Shown here in pieces: positions 1-8,200 of a stretch of DNA of 14,515 nt (its first letter is position 1; the number at the start of each line of letters is the position of its first letter). A program made the translations under genes and the position numbers. The stretch comes from JAUZPB01 sp050262615 (lineage in GTDB: Bacteria; Bacteroidota; Ignavibacteria; Ignavibacteriales; SURF-24), in NCBI GenBank assembly GCA_050262615.1, contig JBLNEL010000513.1, positions 1 to 14,515 on the forward strand. Direction: 5' to 3'. Under the pieces are notes generated by a model that was not told the origin of the DNA, made no database searches, and saw only the letters and a program-made list of their open reading frames with translations.

Positions 1-3000
1 AGATCTGCTGGATCTCCTTTGGCTGCAGATGCATATGAGATTTCAGCTGTTGCAGGTTCAACATTAGAAACATTACCTGGGAATGCATATACGCTTATTG
101 CATCATTTGAGTCAGCTGCAACAAAGTTATATTTAACTACTACAACATTAGTTTTATTAAATGGTAAAGTAGTAGTACCATATACAGCTGGAGTTTCATT
201 GTACTTGCTTATACCAAGCTGATATCCGTTTGTTGCACTCTTAACAAATAAACGTGCATAGTAGTTTGTCTGTCCTGAAGTTGGTGACAAAGCAATAAAA
301 TAATCGCCTGTCTGTGCACTTGCTACATTCAGCATAAATGCAAGGTAAACTGAACCTGAATTAACTGACGGGAAGCTTGCATAAACATCCTGACCGGTTG
401 TTGCTAGTGTTGCTGCATTGCCTGTTCCTGAAGCTATGTATTCATCGGAAACTAAACCCGGAGCTGTTATTGCAATCGGAGCAGTAGCTGAAGTTCCGCT
501 CTGTGTCCAGCCTGCTGCAGTTAATAATGTGCCGGCTGCTGATGTAAAGTCTTCTGCAAAGAAGTATTTATCAACTCCAGCTCCGCTTACTGCTGCAGTA
601 TCTTTTGCACTTGGAGCGTTGTGGTAGAATATAATGTTGCCATTCTTTGCACCTTCAGTAACAGGAGCAAATGTAACAAAGAACTTATATGAAGCACCAG
701 GATTAATTGATGCAGTTTTTGCACTGATCGTGTAAGCACTGTTATCAATACCTACAGAATCTATAACAAGAACAGCCTGGCCTGTGTTTGTAACTGTTAT
801 ACTGTCTTTCTTTGTCTGTGCTTTCAGTACCCCGCCAAATGCGAGTTTTTTGGGAGTCATTGAAAATGCTGAAGCAAGTACCGGGAAAGCTACGCTGTCG
901 CCAAATGTAAAGTTTGAAAGTGAAGTTACATTTGCTGTACCATAATGACCTGTGGTATTCATGGTTGTAGGTAGAAGTTCCCACTTAGCACCTGTATTCT
1001 GATACATCCTTAGACCTGCTTCGTTTGAACCCATAAGTTCAGTTGAAGCATTATAATATAATTTAAGATCAGCATTCCATCCTGTAGCGCTGCCTGTTGC
1101 AGAAATTGAATAATTCCTGTAAATAGATGCGCCTGTAGGAGGAACTAACTGAGCACCTGGGGCATAACTTACTGTTATGGCTGAAGGTAATGTGCCTGTT
1201 CCCTGATGCCATGTGATTTCACCAAGCTGCTTTCCATCAACTCCTGTAAAAGTCGATACCTGCCCGTCTCCAATTGTACCTGAAACAACTGCAGCAGCTT
1301 TGCCTGTCGGCTGATATTCATCAGCACCTATACAAACAGGACCTTTTGCTATGTCACTGCTTCTGAGGTCGCCATCAATATCATTTTTAACAAGACTTGT
1401 TGGAGCACCCTGTCCTTTAACAAGCCATGATGATGGAGCAATGTGAACATCATAAGGACTTACTGCGCTTACAAATGAACTGGTCGGGTCAACCGATATA
1501 GAATTTGCTTCTCTTGGAGCAAAGTTTGCAATTGCAAGAAGATCTGACATTGTCTTATAAACTGTTGCAGCATCATAAGCAATACCTCTGTCTGCTGCAG
1601 GTGTACCTGCATAGAAAAGATTGTTATCACTTGTTGAAACTAATCTGAGCATGTTTGAAGCAGCTGACGGATAAAGGCATGAAGCAACCGAAACACCTGT
1701 TCCTGTAAAGCTTGTGCCCATTGTGTTGACTAAGATATTATTCTTTAGTTCAAGATTAGCTGTTCCGAAATTACCCCAGTAAACACAGGCTGAACGATGA
1801 TAAACGTTTGTACCTGTAACTGCAGGAGCAACTGCATTGTCAAGATAAACTGTATTGTTGTATACATAAAAATTGCCGTTTCCGCCGCCATTCTGAACGT
1901 CTATTCCTCTTACGCCAGGATTACCGGTTGACCTTGGAGCTCTTATATCATAGATCATATTGTTATAGATCTTTGTGGTAGTAGGAGTGCCAATGCTCAT
2001 GTTGGTTAATATACCGCCTGCACGGCCGGCTCCGGAACAATTTGAGAATATGTCATAGATCTTGTTGCCATAGATCTGGAATTCTGTATTGTTTGCAACT
2101 GCATTTGTAGCAATAGCTATTGCCACACCTGTTGTAACTCCTGTACCGCTGTTCTTAAGTGAATTGATCTGGTTGTTGCGGATAATTATTGTGCCACTCG
2201 TAGTTGCTGTAGTTCCTGCTGGATTGAACCAGATTCCATAAATATTATTTGTTGTCATGATTGCAACATCAATATTCTGGATCTTATTGTTTTCAATAGT
2301 AACATTTGACTCGCAGTCTATTTCCAGAGCACGGACATCAGAACCAACACCTGTCGGAATATTTACATTACCAAATGTACATCCTGATATTGAGTTTCCG
2401 CGATTTGGATTTGTGGCTGAGATCCCATATGTCTTCCAGCCTGAACGCCAGAAACCTGTAATGTTGCAGTTTTCAATTTTATTGTAGCTTGTGCCTTTTG
2501 CTGTATCTGCCTCTGAAGAACCTGTTGTAAAGAAACGGATACCCATCGCTCCGGGATGATTAACGCCGGTGGTAGATTTCATATCAATGTTTAAATCTTT
2601 GAAATGATTAAATCTGCCGCCGCTTACCATTGCACCGGCTAATGCTGAGTTACCAACAATGATACCGGCTTCAAACTTCAAACCAACAGTCGCTTGACCG
2701 TTATCATTTAATGTGAGCCCCTGTATTGTTGTATACTGTGCACCATCAAAACGGATTATTGCATCACCGCTTGCTGCGCCGGTTGCATTTGTACTGCTGC
2801 CGTTTTTCGGTGAAAGTACAACAACTCCGCTTTCATTCTTTAAAGTAACCGTGTTTGCAGCAGATGTTCCGTTTACTGCAATAATGTGGAAAATATCATC
2901 ATATGTACCTGGACGTACATTAAATACGACAGGGCCGGCAATTCCATTAACGTTAAGCGCATTGGCTGCTTCACTTATGGATTTGTAATCAGGTGAGCTT

Positions 3001-3761
3001 CCGCCTATTGTATATGTACCTGCTGCTATTGGAGTTGGAGTAACTGGTAAAAATGTAAATACAGTGTTCGTATCTGGAGCATTTATTATTCCGTTGAAAG
3101 AATAACCTCTGGATAAATGATAAGTACGTGCACCAGCTGTTCCGCCAACATTTATACTTAAGAATTTACCTGTTGCTGAACCGGCTGTAACTGTAGTTGC
3201 ATCTGATAAGCCAATAGATGCACTTCCTGCTGCAGGAGCAGACATTGGACCGTAACAGAATTCAATTTTATTTGAACCTTCATATAACTTTACCTGAAAT
3301 TGTGCATTAGCCGCAGTAGTGGTCTTATTCCATTTTACATTCTTCCACTCAACTGTGAATATGCGGTTAGGAGCTGACCCTTCAGACAGATAAGTAACAT
3401 CTGTAGCTGTAGCTCCTACAGCCAGATCATCCCATAATGGAGCTGCTACCTGCCTTAATACACCATCAAGCGCATCGGCTGCAGTTGCAGATGTAAGTCC
3501 GCTGCCGAACCTTATAAAACCATTTGTAGATGCCTGGATCTGTGTGTAGGCTGTGCCTGCATATGTAAACGTGAAGCCTAGATCTGTAACTGCAGAATAC
3601 TCCTCATCATTTGCAGTTGCAGCTGTCCACGTAAACTGCGATGCTCCTGTTAGAGGAGTAAAGCTGCCAGAACTAGCAGAAAAAGTATAGTTTAACTGAC
3701 CATACGTACTGCACGTAAATATGATCATTATTAAACTAATAACAGATAGAATTTTCTTCAT
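1..3761 (-). CDS. Giant secreted beta-helix protein, N-terminal part (runs off left edge)
   Basis: The reading frame is open without a stop from ATG at 3761 to the window edge, giving 1253 residues and no C-terminus. Residues 1-22 form a signal peptide (MKKI start, hydrophobic stretch, cleavage likely before Q in 'STYGQ'), so the product is exported. The order seen is: a beta-rich domain at about 25-215; a right-handed parallel beta-helix (pectin-lyase-like) at about 250-820 with many N/G-rich turns, closing with 'DIDGD' and 'IGADEYQ', a typical end for this fold; another beta domain at about 830-955; an ASH-like Ig domain at about 965-1060 ('ITVTNTG', 'FFVTFAP'); then the start of a probable lectin-like domain from about 1065 ('FAEDFTSAAG'). 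A T9SS sorting domain would be expected beyond the edge. The role is probably surface adhesion or polysaccharide binding; no catalytic residues could be assigned. Upstream 'AAGGG' is a weak ribosome site. Confidence 0.85.
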   Translation of the reverse strand, partial: MKKILSVISLIMIIFTCSTYGQLNYTFSASSGSFTPLTGASQFTWTAATANDEEYSAVTDLGFTFTYAGTAYTQIQASTNGFIRFGSGLTSATAADALDGVLRQVAAPLWDDLAVGATATDVTYLSEGSAPNRIFTVEWKNVKWNKTTTAANAQFQVKLYEGSNKIEFCYGPMSAPAAGSASIGLSDATTVTAGSATGKFLSINVGGTAGARTYHLSRGYSFNGIINAPDTNTVFTFLPVTPTPIAAGTYTIGGSSPDYKSISEAANALNVNGIAGPVVFNVRPGTYDDIFHIIAVNGTSAANTVTLKNESGVVVLSPKNGSSTNATGAASGDAIIRFDGAQYTTIQGLTLNDNGQATVGLKFEAGIIVGNSALAGAMVSGGRFNHFKDLNIDMKSTTGVNHPGAMGIRFFTTGSSEADTAKGTSYNKIENCNITGFWRSGWKTYGISATNPNRGNSISGCTFGNVNIPTGVGSDVRALEIDCESNVTIENNKIQNIDVAIMTTNNIYGIWFNPAGTTATTSGTIIIRNNQINSLKNSGTGVTTGVAIAIATNAVANNTEFQIYGNKIYDIFSNCSGAGRAGGILTNMSIGTPTTTKIYNNMIYDIRAPRSTGNPGVRGIDVQNGGGNGNFYVYNNTVYLDNAVAPAVTGTNVYHRSACVYWGNFGTANLELKNNILVNTMGTSFTGTGVSVASCLYPSAASNMLRLVSTSDNNLFYAGTPAADRGIAYDAATVYKTMSDLLAIANFAPREANSISVDPTSSFVSAVSPYDVHIAPSSWLVKGQGAPTSLVKNDIDGDLRSSDIAKGPVCIGADEYQPTGKAAAVVSGTIGDGQVSTFTGVDGKQLGEITWHQGTGTLPSAITVSYAPGAQLVPPTGASIYRNYSISATGSATGWNADLKLYYNASTELMGSNEAGLRMYQNTGAKWELLPTTMNTTGHYGTANVTSLSNFTFGDSVAFPVLASAFSMTPKKLAFGGVLKAQTKKDSITVTNTGQAVLVIDSVGIDNSAYTISAKTASINPGASYKFFVTFAPVTEGAKNGNIIFYHNAPSAKDTAAVSGAGVDKYFFAEDFTSAAGTLLTAAGWTQSGTSATAPIAITAPGLVSDEYIASGTGNAATLATTGQDVYASFPSVNSGSVYLAFMLNVASAQTGDYFIALSPTSGQTNYYARLFVKSATNGYQLGISKYNETPAVYGTTTLPFNKTNVVVVKYNFVAADSNDAISVYAFPGNVSNVEPATAEISYASAAKGDPAD

Positions 3762-3820
3762 TCCAATACCCTTAATTAGTAAAAAAATATACAACTAGCG
3801 GTAAATGCCAGCTTTTGGAA

Positions 3821-3851
3821 GGGCCATTTCCGGAGAAGCAGCAAATGGCCC
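3821..3851. repeat. 9-bp inverted repeat (GGGCCATTT / AAATGGCCC)
   Basis: Arms at 3821-3829 and 3843-3851 are perfectly complementary and separated by 13 bases. The site lies 60-90 bases upstream of the giant secreted protein gene, so it could be a leader hairpin or an operator. No T-run follows on either strand, which argues against an intrinsic terminator. Confidence 0.5.
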
Positions 3852-3967
3852 AAATCCGGCAATTTCTGCATGCGGAAACTAGGAGAAATAACTAAATCAA
3901 GCAAGTTTTATTTTTTAAATAATTTTCTGTTGCACTGAACTTTAAGAATTGAAATTTAAGATTGAAA

Positions 3968-4079
3968 GGAACTGTCTGATAAACCAAATTTAATGAATAT
4001 TTTTAAAGGAAAATGTATTTCTGGAAAATAATATCAGTACAAATATTTTTCATAAATTCTGACTTATAAGACAGTCCCC
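3968..4079. mobile_element. Candidate MITE or IS remnant (112-bp imperfect palindrome)
   Basis: The left end GGAACTGTCTGATAA and the inverted right end GGGACTGTCTTATAA differ at only two of 15 positions. The similarity continues inward with small gaps (TTTA, TGAA and TATTT blocks in both arms) for roughly 40 bases per arm. The interior has no coding potential. Terminal inverted repeats around a short AT-rich non-coding core are the hallmark of miniature inverted-repeat elements. No clear target-site duplication was seen. It sits between two secreted-protein genes and might also act as a transcription terminator. The rest of the 3762-4113 gene-free stretch holds only the 3821-3851 hairpin and an 8-bp palindrome GGTATACC at 4081-4088. 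Confidence 0.45.
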
Positions 4080-4113
4080 CGGTATACCATATGGAGGTCA
4101 ATAGCCTGAGATC

Positions 4114-5652
4114 CTACTTTATTACTGTCATTTTCCTGCTTTGCAGAAATTCTCCGGACCTGAGTTCATAAATATAAATGCCGCTTGAAAGGTTTTCAGC
4201 ACCAAATTTCACTGAATAACTTCCTGCGTTTTGATTCTGATTTACAAGTTCAGCCACTACTTTTCCCAAAATATCATAGACTTTCAAAGTAACCATCCCC
4301 GCCTTCGGGATCTGATATGTAATTACTGTAGTTGGATTAAAAGGATTGGGATAATTCTGATCCAGAAAATATCTTTCCGGCAAACCTCCTTTTAATTCTT
4401 CAACTTCTGTAATGTTCGTCTCTGCAGTAAGTATTAAAAAACTGCCGGCAGAATTCTGGGAAAAGGATACCGTGTTGTTTGAACTGTTAAGAACTGTATT
4501 ATTTATTGCCGTCCAGGTACTTGTATTGTTGTCCCAATACTTAACCTTTATTGTATTTTTGTTAAAATTACCTGCTTTCAATTGCTGATCATTAAAATGA
4601 AGCTGCATTTTAACCGCATTGTTAAAGTTCATCCGGCTTCCGCACATGCCTTTTTGCCACATTGGATTTATACCTTTGTTTGAGAAAAAACTTACTTCAT
4701 ATGCTGCCAGTATGTTTTCCTTCCCCCTGTTTGGAATGCTGCCTGATAGAAGTTCGAGAATTTGCCCAAAGAGACTGTCTGGCATCATCATTCCGCCGCC
4801 CATCATCCCGCCAGTATGCCAGCCTGGATTTACCATCATCCAGGTTGTTGTATCAAACGGAGAGTGAATTCTGACAGACTCGGTCATATTCCTCAACATC
4901 CAGCCGCCTCCCAGATTTTTACCTATTGTTGTACTATCACGCCATACCTGTCCGTTTATAGTATAGACCAGCACCATTTTCATTGGACTTCTTTCCAGGA
5001 GTCCTCCTGTAATTTTAACTGAATCACCATTTCCAGGTCTTTTAGCTCCTGAGAGAGGCTGATACCAATATGGTCCTAAATTCAGGAAATAATCCGGGTT
5101 TTTATCGTTGTTAACATCCAGATATGAAAGCTCATTTACGAAAGTTGTATCCGTTAGTACTTTACCGCTAAGTGAAACTGCCTTTAATGTATCATGCATA
5201 AAACCAAAACCGAATGAACTGCACCCGTTGCTCATATGACCACCCATATGTGAATAAAACCCCATATTGTTCCACGTGGGATCGAATGGATCACGCCAAA
5301 ATGCTCCATTAATTTCATATACAACTATCATTTTATAATTGTTCATCATTGCAGACTCTACCTCTCCCCCTTTGATAGTGACCTGGGCTCCGTTTACTGG
5401 CCTCTGAGCACTGCTGCTGTCAGGTTTATACCACGATGGACCTAAGTTCAGCATATATTCCGGAGTACCATTTGAATCTGTGTCTAGATAATACATGCCC
5501 ATTGGGGAGGTAAGGCTATCTATGATTATCTTTCCTGTTAACGTTACTTCCTTGAGTGAATCCGGATTGAAATGCCACATCTGCGCATTAAGCTTATAAG
5601 ACATTACAAACAAAATGATTGCAGTATAGATATGTAACTTAAATATTTTCAT
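4114..5652 (-). CDS. Secreted Met/Gly-rich protein with duplicated domain and T9SS sorting tail
   Basis: The product has 512 residues. Residues 1-23 form a signal peptide with cleavage before Q24 ('LNAQ'). Two copies of a ~90-residue unit follow at about 32-121 and 154-239. Each has 'LTGK/LSGK', a 'YLDxxxxxxPxYxLNLGPxWYxP' core, 'RPxNG', 'IxGG' and an end 'VVYEINGAFWRD' or 'LVYTINGQVWRD'. Met, His and Gly are concentrated at 126-153 and 272-292 (for example 'GGMMGGGMMM'), which suggests metal binding. Residues 428-512 are a type A T9SS sorting domain, so the protein should cross the outer membrane by the type IX system and be surface-attached or released. It is divergent from the 16-Cys copper-storage-like gene, and a DUF305 gene is close by. 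A copper or metal role is inferred from composition and neighbours; the repeated domain is not one I can name. Confidence 0.85.
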   Translation of the reverse strand: MKIFKLHIYTAIILFVMSYKLNAQMWHFNPDSLKEVTLTGKIIIDSLTSPMGMYYLDTDSNGTPEYMLNLGPSWYKPDSSSAQRPVNGAQVTIKGGEVESAMMNNYKMIVVYEINGAFWRDPFDPTWNNMGFYSHMGGHMSNGCSSFGFGFMHDTLKAVSLSGKVLTDTTFVNELSYLDVNNDKNPDYFLNLGPYWYQPLSGAKRPGNGDSVKITGGLLERSPMKMVLVYTINGQVWRDSTTIGKNLGGGWMLRNMTESVRIHSPFDTTTWMMVNPGWHTGGMMGGGMMMPDSLFGQILELLSGSIPNRGKENILAAYEVSFFSNKGINPMWQKGMCGSRMNFNNAVKMQLHFNDQQLKAGNFNKNTIKVKYWDNNTSTWTAINNTVLNSSNNTVSFSQNSAGSFLILTAETNITEVEELKGGLPERYFLDQNYPNPFNPTTVITYQIPKAGMVTLKVYDILGKVVAELVNQNQNAGSYSVKFGAENLSSGIYIYELRSGEFLQSRKMTVIK

Positions 5653-5872
5653 CTTTTTTCTCCTGCGTTAAGTTTCAAATACAAAGAACATTAAATAACT
5701 GTAGCTCTGAAAGAATGATAAGTTCTGTGAGATTGTCATTTTCAGAGAAAACAACATCTTTCTGAAGGTCCTATATCAGATATCTATAAAAGAAAGCTAA
5801 AAGCTTGAGGATATGGTTCAATCCCATTTTCGGGGAGGGTAATTCTTAATAGCCTGGACAGCAAAATATGGA

Positions 5873-5889
5873 ATATTACTCTGTAATAT
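5873..5889. promoter_or_regulatory. Candidate operator: ATATTAC-TCT-GTAATAT
   Basis: A perfect 7-bp inverted repeat with a 3-base centre lies 104-120 bases upstream of the copper-storage-like ATG, inside a divergent promoter region. Its size and symmetry fit a dimeric repressor or activator site. No regulator gene in the window is obviously linked to it. Confidence 0.35.
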
Positions 5890-5932
5890 AAATCAGCTCT
5901 TGCTAAAGCTTCATCTATGCTGGTTTTTTACC

Positions 5933-5960
5933 TTGAAGAAAGCCCGGATTAAAGTAATAA
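5933..5960 (+). promoter_or_regulatory. Possible promoter of the copper-storage-like gene
   Basis: TTGAAG (5933-5938) and TAATAA (5955-5960) are separated by 16 bases and lie 33 bases before the start codon. They resemble -35 and -10 boxes. Promoters in this phylum often deviate from this pattern, so this is tentative. Confidence 0.25.
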
Positions 5961-5992
5961 TAAATTATCAAACATTATAAAAAGGAGTTTAT

Positions 5993-6349
5993 ATGAAACA
6001 AAATGATGCTTTAGTCCAGTCCCTGATCGAATGTGCCCGGACATGCGATATGTGCGCTGATGCCTGTTTAAATGAACAGGATGTAAAAATGCTGGCCAGA
6101 TGTATAAAACTGGATCTTGATTGCGCAGAGATTTGCTACGAAGGCGCAAGATTAATTCAAAGAAATTCGGAAATCGCTCAGCAGTTTATTAGTGTTTGCG
6201 AAAAAGTTTGCACTATGTGCCAGCAGGAATGCGAAAAGCACAGAGACCACCATGATCATTGCGCAAAATGCGCTGATGCATGCAAAAGATGTGCTGAAGC
6301 CTGCAGAAATTTTCATTCAGTAAATGTTACTGATCAGGAAATGAGATAA
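5993..6349 (+). CDS. Four-helix-bundle copper-storage-like protein (Csp/DUF326 type)
   Basis: The product has 118 residues including 16 cysteines at 14, 18, 21, 25, 37, 44, 48, 69, 73, 76, 80, 90, 93, 97, 100 and 104, in CxxxC and CxxC helical spacings ('CARTCDMCADAC', 'CAKCADACKRCAEAC'). This is the pattern of Csp proteins, where the thiolates line the core of a four-helix bundle and store many Cu(I) ions. A His-rich loop 'HRDHHDHC' (83-90) may be an ion entry point. There is no signal peptide, so it should be cytosolic, like Csp3. The start is fixed by AGGAG at 5983-5987, five bases before ATG. It is divergent from the T9SS protein and convergent with the DUF305 gene. The copper role is family knowledge; binding of another soft metal is possible. 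Confidence 0.88.
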   Translation: MKQNDALVQSLIECARTCDMCADACLNEQDVKMLARCIKLDLDCAEICYEGARLIQRNSEIAQQFISVCEKVCTMCQQECEKHRDHHDHCAKCADACKRCAEACRNFHSVNVTDQEMR

Positions 6350-6365
6350 AATAACTTTTGAGGTA

Positions 6366-6418
6366 TATTGGCTAATGTAGTATCTGACTGCTCCGGTTAG
6401 CTTTTACATTAGCCAATA
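6366..6418. terminator. Hairpin between convergent genes, likely bidirectional terminator
   Basis: Perfect 14-base arms at 6366-6379 (TATTGGCTAATGTA) and 6405-6418 enclose a 25-base loop, between the converging ends of the copper-storage-like and DUF305 genes. There is no immediate T-run on either strand, so it may be a structure-dependent terminator or an mRNA-end stabiliser. Confidence 0.55.
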
Positions 6419-6437
6419 ATAATCTGAAGAATAATTT

Positions 6438-7202
6438 TTATTTATGGCTACCCTGCCAGTCCTTCAGCTTATTGATCTGATCTTTGTTTTCATCAATCAT
6501 TCTCTGAGCCATTTTTTTAAGATCTTCATTTTTGCCGTTATTCATATATTCTGTTGCCATATCAACAGCCTGCTGATGATGCATGATCATCATCGATGCA
6601 TAGTCCTGATCCTGATTCCCTTTCATCTGCATATTCTGCATCTTTTCATTCATGTTGTTCATTTTGTCCATCATACTCTTACTTGAACTTTGCTTATCCG
6701 ATGAACCTGTCATATCGTTATCATTCGTCTTTGATGGTTTATTCTTTTTGACAAATGCCTGAAGTTCCTTTATTTCCTTGTTCTGATCATTAATTACTTT
6801 TTTTGCCATTGTTTTCATTTGCTGGTCTTTGCCCATTTTAACTTCTTTTTTGGACATGTTTACAGCACCTTTGTGATGCTCGATCATCATTGAGGCAAAG
6901 TCGTAGTCAGGATCACCAGTCATTTTTTTGTTCATCATATTTTTATGCATCGTCTGCATGTCTGATTTCATTTTCCTGTCAGACTGCATTTTTGCATCAG
7001 ATTTCATACCGCCCATTTTACCATGATCCATATTTCCATGGTCCGTTTTTTCACGATTCATCTTGCTATGATCCATTTTACCATGTCTGGTCGAATCCTG
7101 GAGATTATTTGTAAAGGCACTTAGTTCACTTTGAACAGGATAAATAAACATTACAAAAAGAAGAGCACTAAGAAATAATTTAAGATAGCTTTTCCTACTC
7201 AT
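6438..7202 (-). CDS. Exported Met/His-rich protein with two DUF305 domains
   Basis: The product has 254 residues, of which 35 are Met. Residues 1 to about 25 are a signal peptide (SRKSYLK, then a hydrophobic core), without a lipobox cysteine. Residues 40-66 hold 'HGKMDHSKM' and 'HGNMDHGKMGGM', a Met/His cluster typical of periplasmic copper-binding segments. Two DUF305 units follow. The first, at about 97-152, has 'MMIEHHKGAVNM' (H109, H110, M116). The second, at about 196-250, has 'MMIMHHQQAVDM' (H208, H209, M215). DUF305 is a ferritin-like helical family, often next to copper resistance genes. Here it is convergent with the Csp-like gene. A periplasmic copper-binding role is likely but inferred. 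The ATG at 7202 has only a weak upstream AGGA-like site. The duplication within one chain is worth noting, because many DUF305 proteins carry one unit. Confidence 0.85.
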   Translation of the reverse strand: MSRKSYLKLFLSALLFVMFIYPVQSELSAFTNNLQDSTRHGKMDHSKMNREKTDHGNMDHGKMGGMKSDAKMQSDRKMKSDMQTMHKNMMNKKMTGDPDYDFASMMIEHHKGAVNMSKKEVKMGKDQQMKTMAKKVINDQNKEIKELQAFVKKNKPSKTNDNDMTGSSDKQSSSKSMMDKMNNMNEKMQNMQMKGNQDQDYASMMIMHHQQAVDMATEYMNNGKNEDLKKMAQRMIDENKDQINKLKDWQGSHK

Positions 7203-7629
7203 ACTGAAATCCTCATATTATGGTACATACTTCATTCTATAAACCTCTGTTTATTAATACAAGCCCAAAAGCAATATAAGCCTTCTATTCTGATTTATTC
7301 TTATATTCAAATTACAGGCATTTTCTCTTTGGCTGTTTGCTTTCAGTAATCAGGAATATCTGCCCTGTTTAGTAATGGAACCTTTTGAAATAGCTGCCCT
7401 AATGGCTTCAAAGACAAATTCCTCATATGCCTTTATAACAACATATATATATACAGACATTCCTTATCCCATTTGCCGTAAGATCTGCTTATTTCTTTAA
7501 TGCTTTACTCTCTTGATTTTTTTTATATTTATAAAATTCCACCTGCTCAATTTGATTAATAAATTAATTTGCTTTATATATGCCATTCCAAATTATCAGA
7601 TTTTTAATATTTAGACTTGATATTATGTT
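7203..7629. other. 427-bp intergenic region between divergent genes
   Basis: This AT-rich gap must hold the promoters of the DUF305 gene (leftward) and the three-gene cluster (rightward). It contains an 8-bp inverted repeat AATATAAG/CTTATATT (7273-7280 and 7300-7307). It also contains a minus-strand 36-codon frame, 7460 to 7350, whose translation includes 'AYEEFVFEAIRAAISKG' and looks protein-like but lacks a properly spaced ribosome site. It may be a gene remnant. No RNA gene was recognised. Confidence 0.4.
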
Positions 7630-8196
7630 ATGAGAGCTTCATTTGAAAAAACAATCTATACTGTTCCTGATGTAAACCCTGCAGATTTAATAGAGAAGGC
7701 ATTTGAAATACTACCCTGGAGTTACCAAAAAATCTCTGATTCTCAGTATTGCTCCCGTACTGGCTACAGCTGGAAATCCTGGGCAGAAAATATTGTGATT
7801 AACATTTTGGGAGGAAACTGTATTGTGGTTAAAAGTATATGTGCCCATTTTCAATTAATAGATTATGGTAAGAACCGTCAGAATGTTGCTGATTTTGAAA
7901 ATGCCTTGAATCAGGTAAGCCGCTTTTATACCGCATCTTCAGAAGAGCCTTCGCAGAAAATTGACCTTTCAAATGATTTTTGTGAAAAAATAAAAAAACT
8001 GAATAAACTTTTTATCAACAGTATGCTTACAGCTGAAGAATATGAAGCAAAAAAACAGGAATGTATCTCAAAACTAAAAAGTTCAGCACCTGAAAATACC
8101 GAGGATTTTCTTATAGCTCTTATTGAATTAAAGGATGAAAATATACTTAGCCAGAAAGATATATCTTTAATTAAGTCTCAAATAAATAGCAGGTAA
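7630..8196 (+). CDS. Unknown protein: N-terminal domain plus C-terminal SHOCT-like module
   Basis: The product has 188 residues, with no signal peptide or membrane segment. The N-terminal part (about 1-100) contains 'SWKSWAENIVINI', 'IVVKSICAHF' and 'LIDYGKNRQNVADF'. The pattern SW.SW.E, K/S-rich strand, GKN.xNV.xF suggests a small beta-sandwich domain seen in uncharacterised Bacteroidota proteins; this is recollection, not a search. Residues 117-185 form a helical module: 'IKKLNKLFINSMLTAEEYEAKK', then 'EDFLIALIELKDENIL'. The first half matches the SHOCT pattern (a short helix pair at protein C-termini), and the second half looks like a further helix pair. The next two genes end in the same module. 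The ATG at 7630 lacks an evident Shine-Dalgarno site. It is the first gene of a probable operon, with the next gene four bases away. The function is unknown. Confidence 0.75.
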   Translation: MRASFEKTIYTVPDVNPADLIEKAFEILPWSYQKISDSQYCSRTGYSWKSWAENIVINILGGNCIVVKSICAHFQLIDYGKNRQNVADFENALNQVSRFYTASSEEPSQKIDLSNDFCEKIKKLNKLFINSMLTAEEYEAKKQECISKLKSSAPENTEDFLIALIELKDENILSQKDISLIKSQINSR

Positions 8197-8200
8197 ACTC

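Larger units (their letters stand above)
5653..5992. promoter_or_regulatory. 340-bp divergent intergenic region with shared promoters
   Basis: This gap separates the divergent starts of the T9SS protein (5652, leftward) and the copper-storage-like protein (5993, rightward), so it must hold both promoters. It contains the 7-bp inverted repeat at 5873-5889, a possible promoter at 5933-5960 and a 13-base palindrome AAGCTAAAAGCTT at 5794-5806. No open frame with a ribosome site was found. Confidence 0.55.

Noticed and set aside
19..2988. Several short plus-strand and one minus-strand frame inside the giant secreted protein gene
   Set aside because: All lie opposite or out of frame with the continuous 1253-codon frame and lack domain features of their own.
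4619..5022. Three plus-strand frames inside the T9SS protein gene
   Set aside because: They mirror the real minus-strand gene, which has a signal peptide, repeats and a sorting domain.
6444..7114. His/Phe-rich plus-strand frames across the DUF305 gene
   Set aside because: They are antisense images of the Met/His/Lys-rich coding strand.
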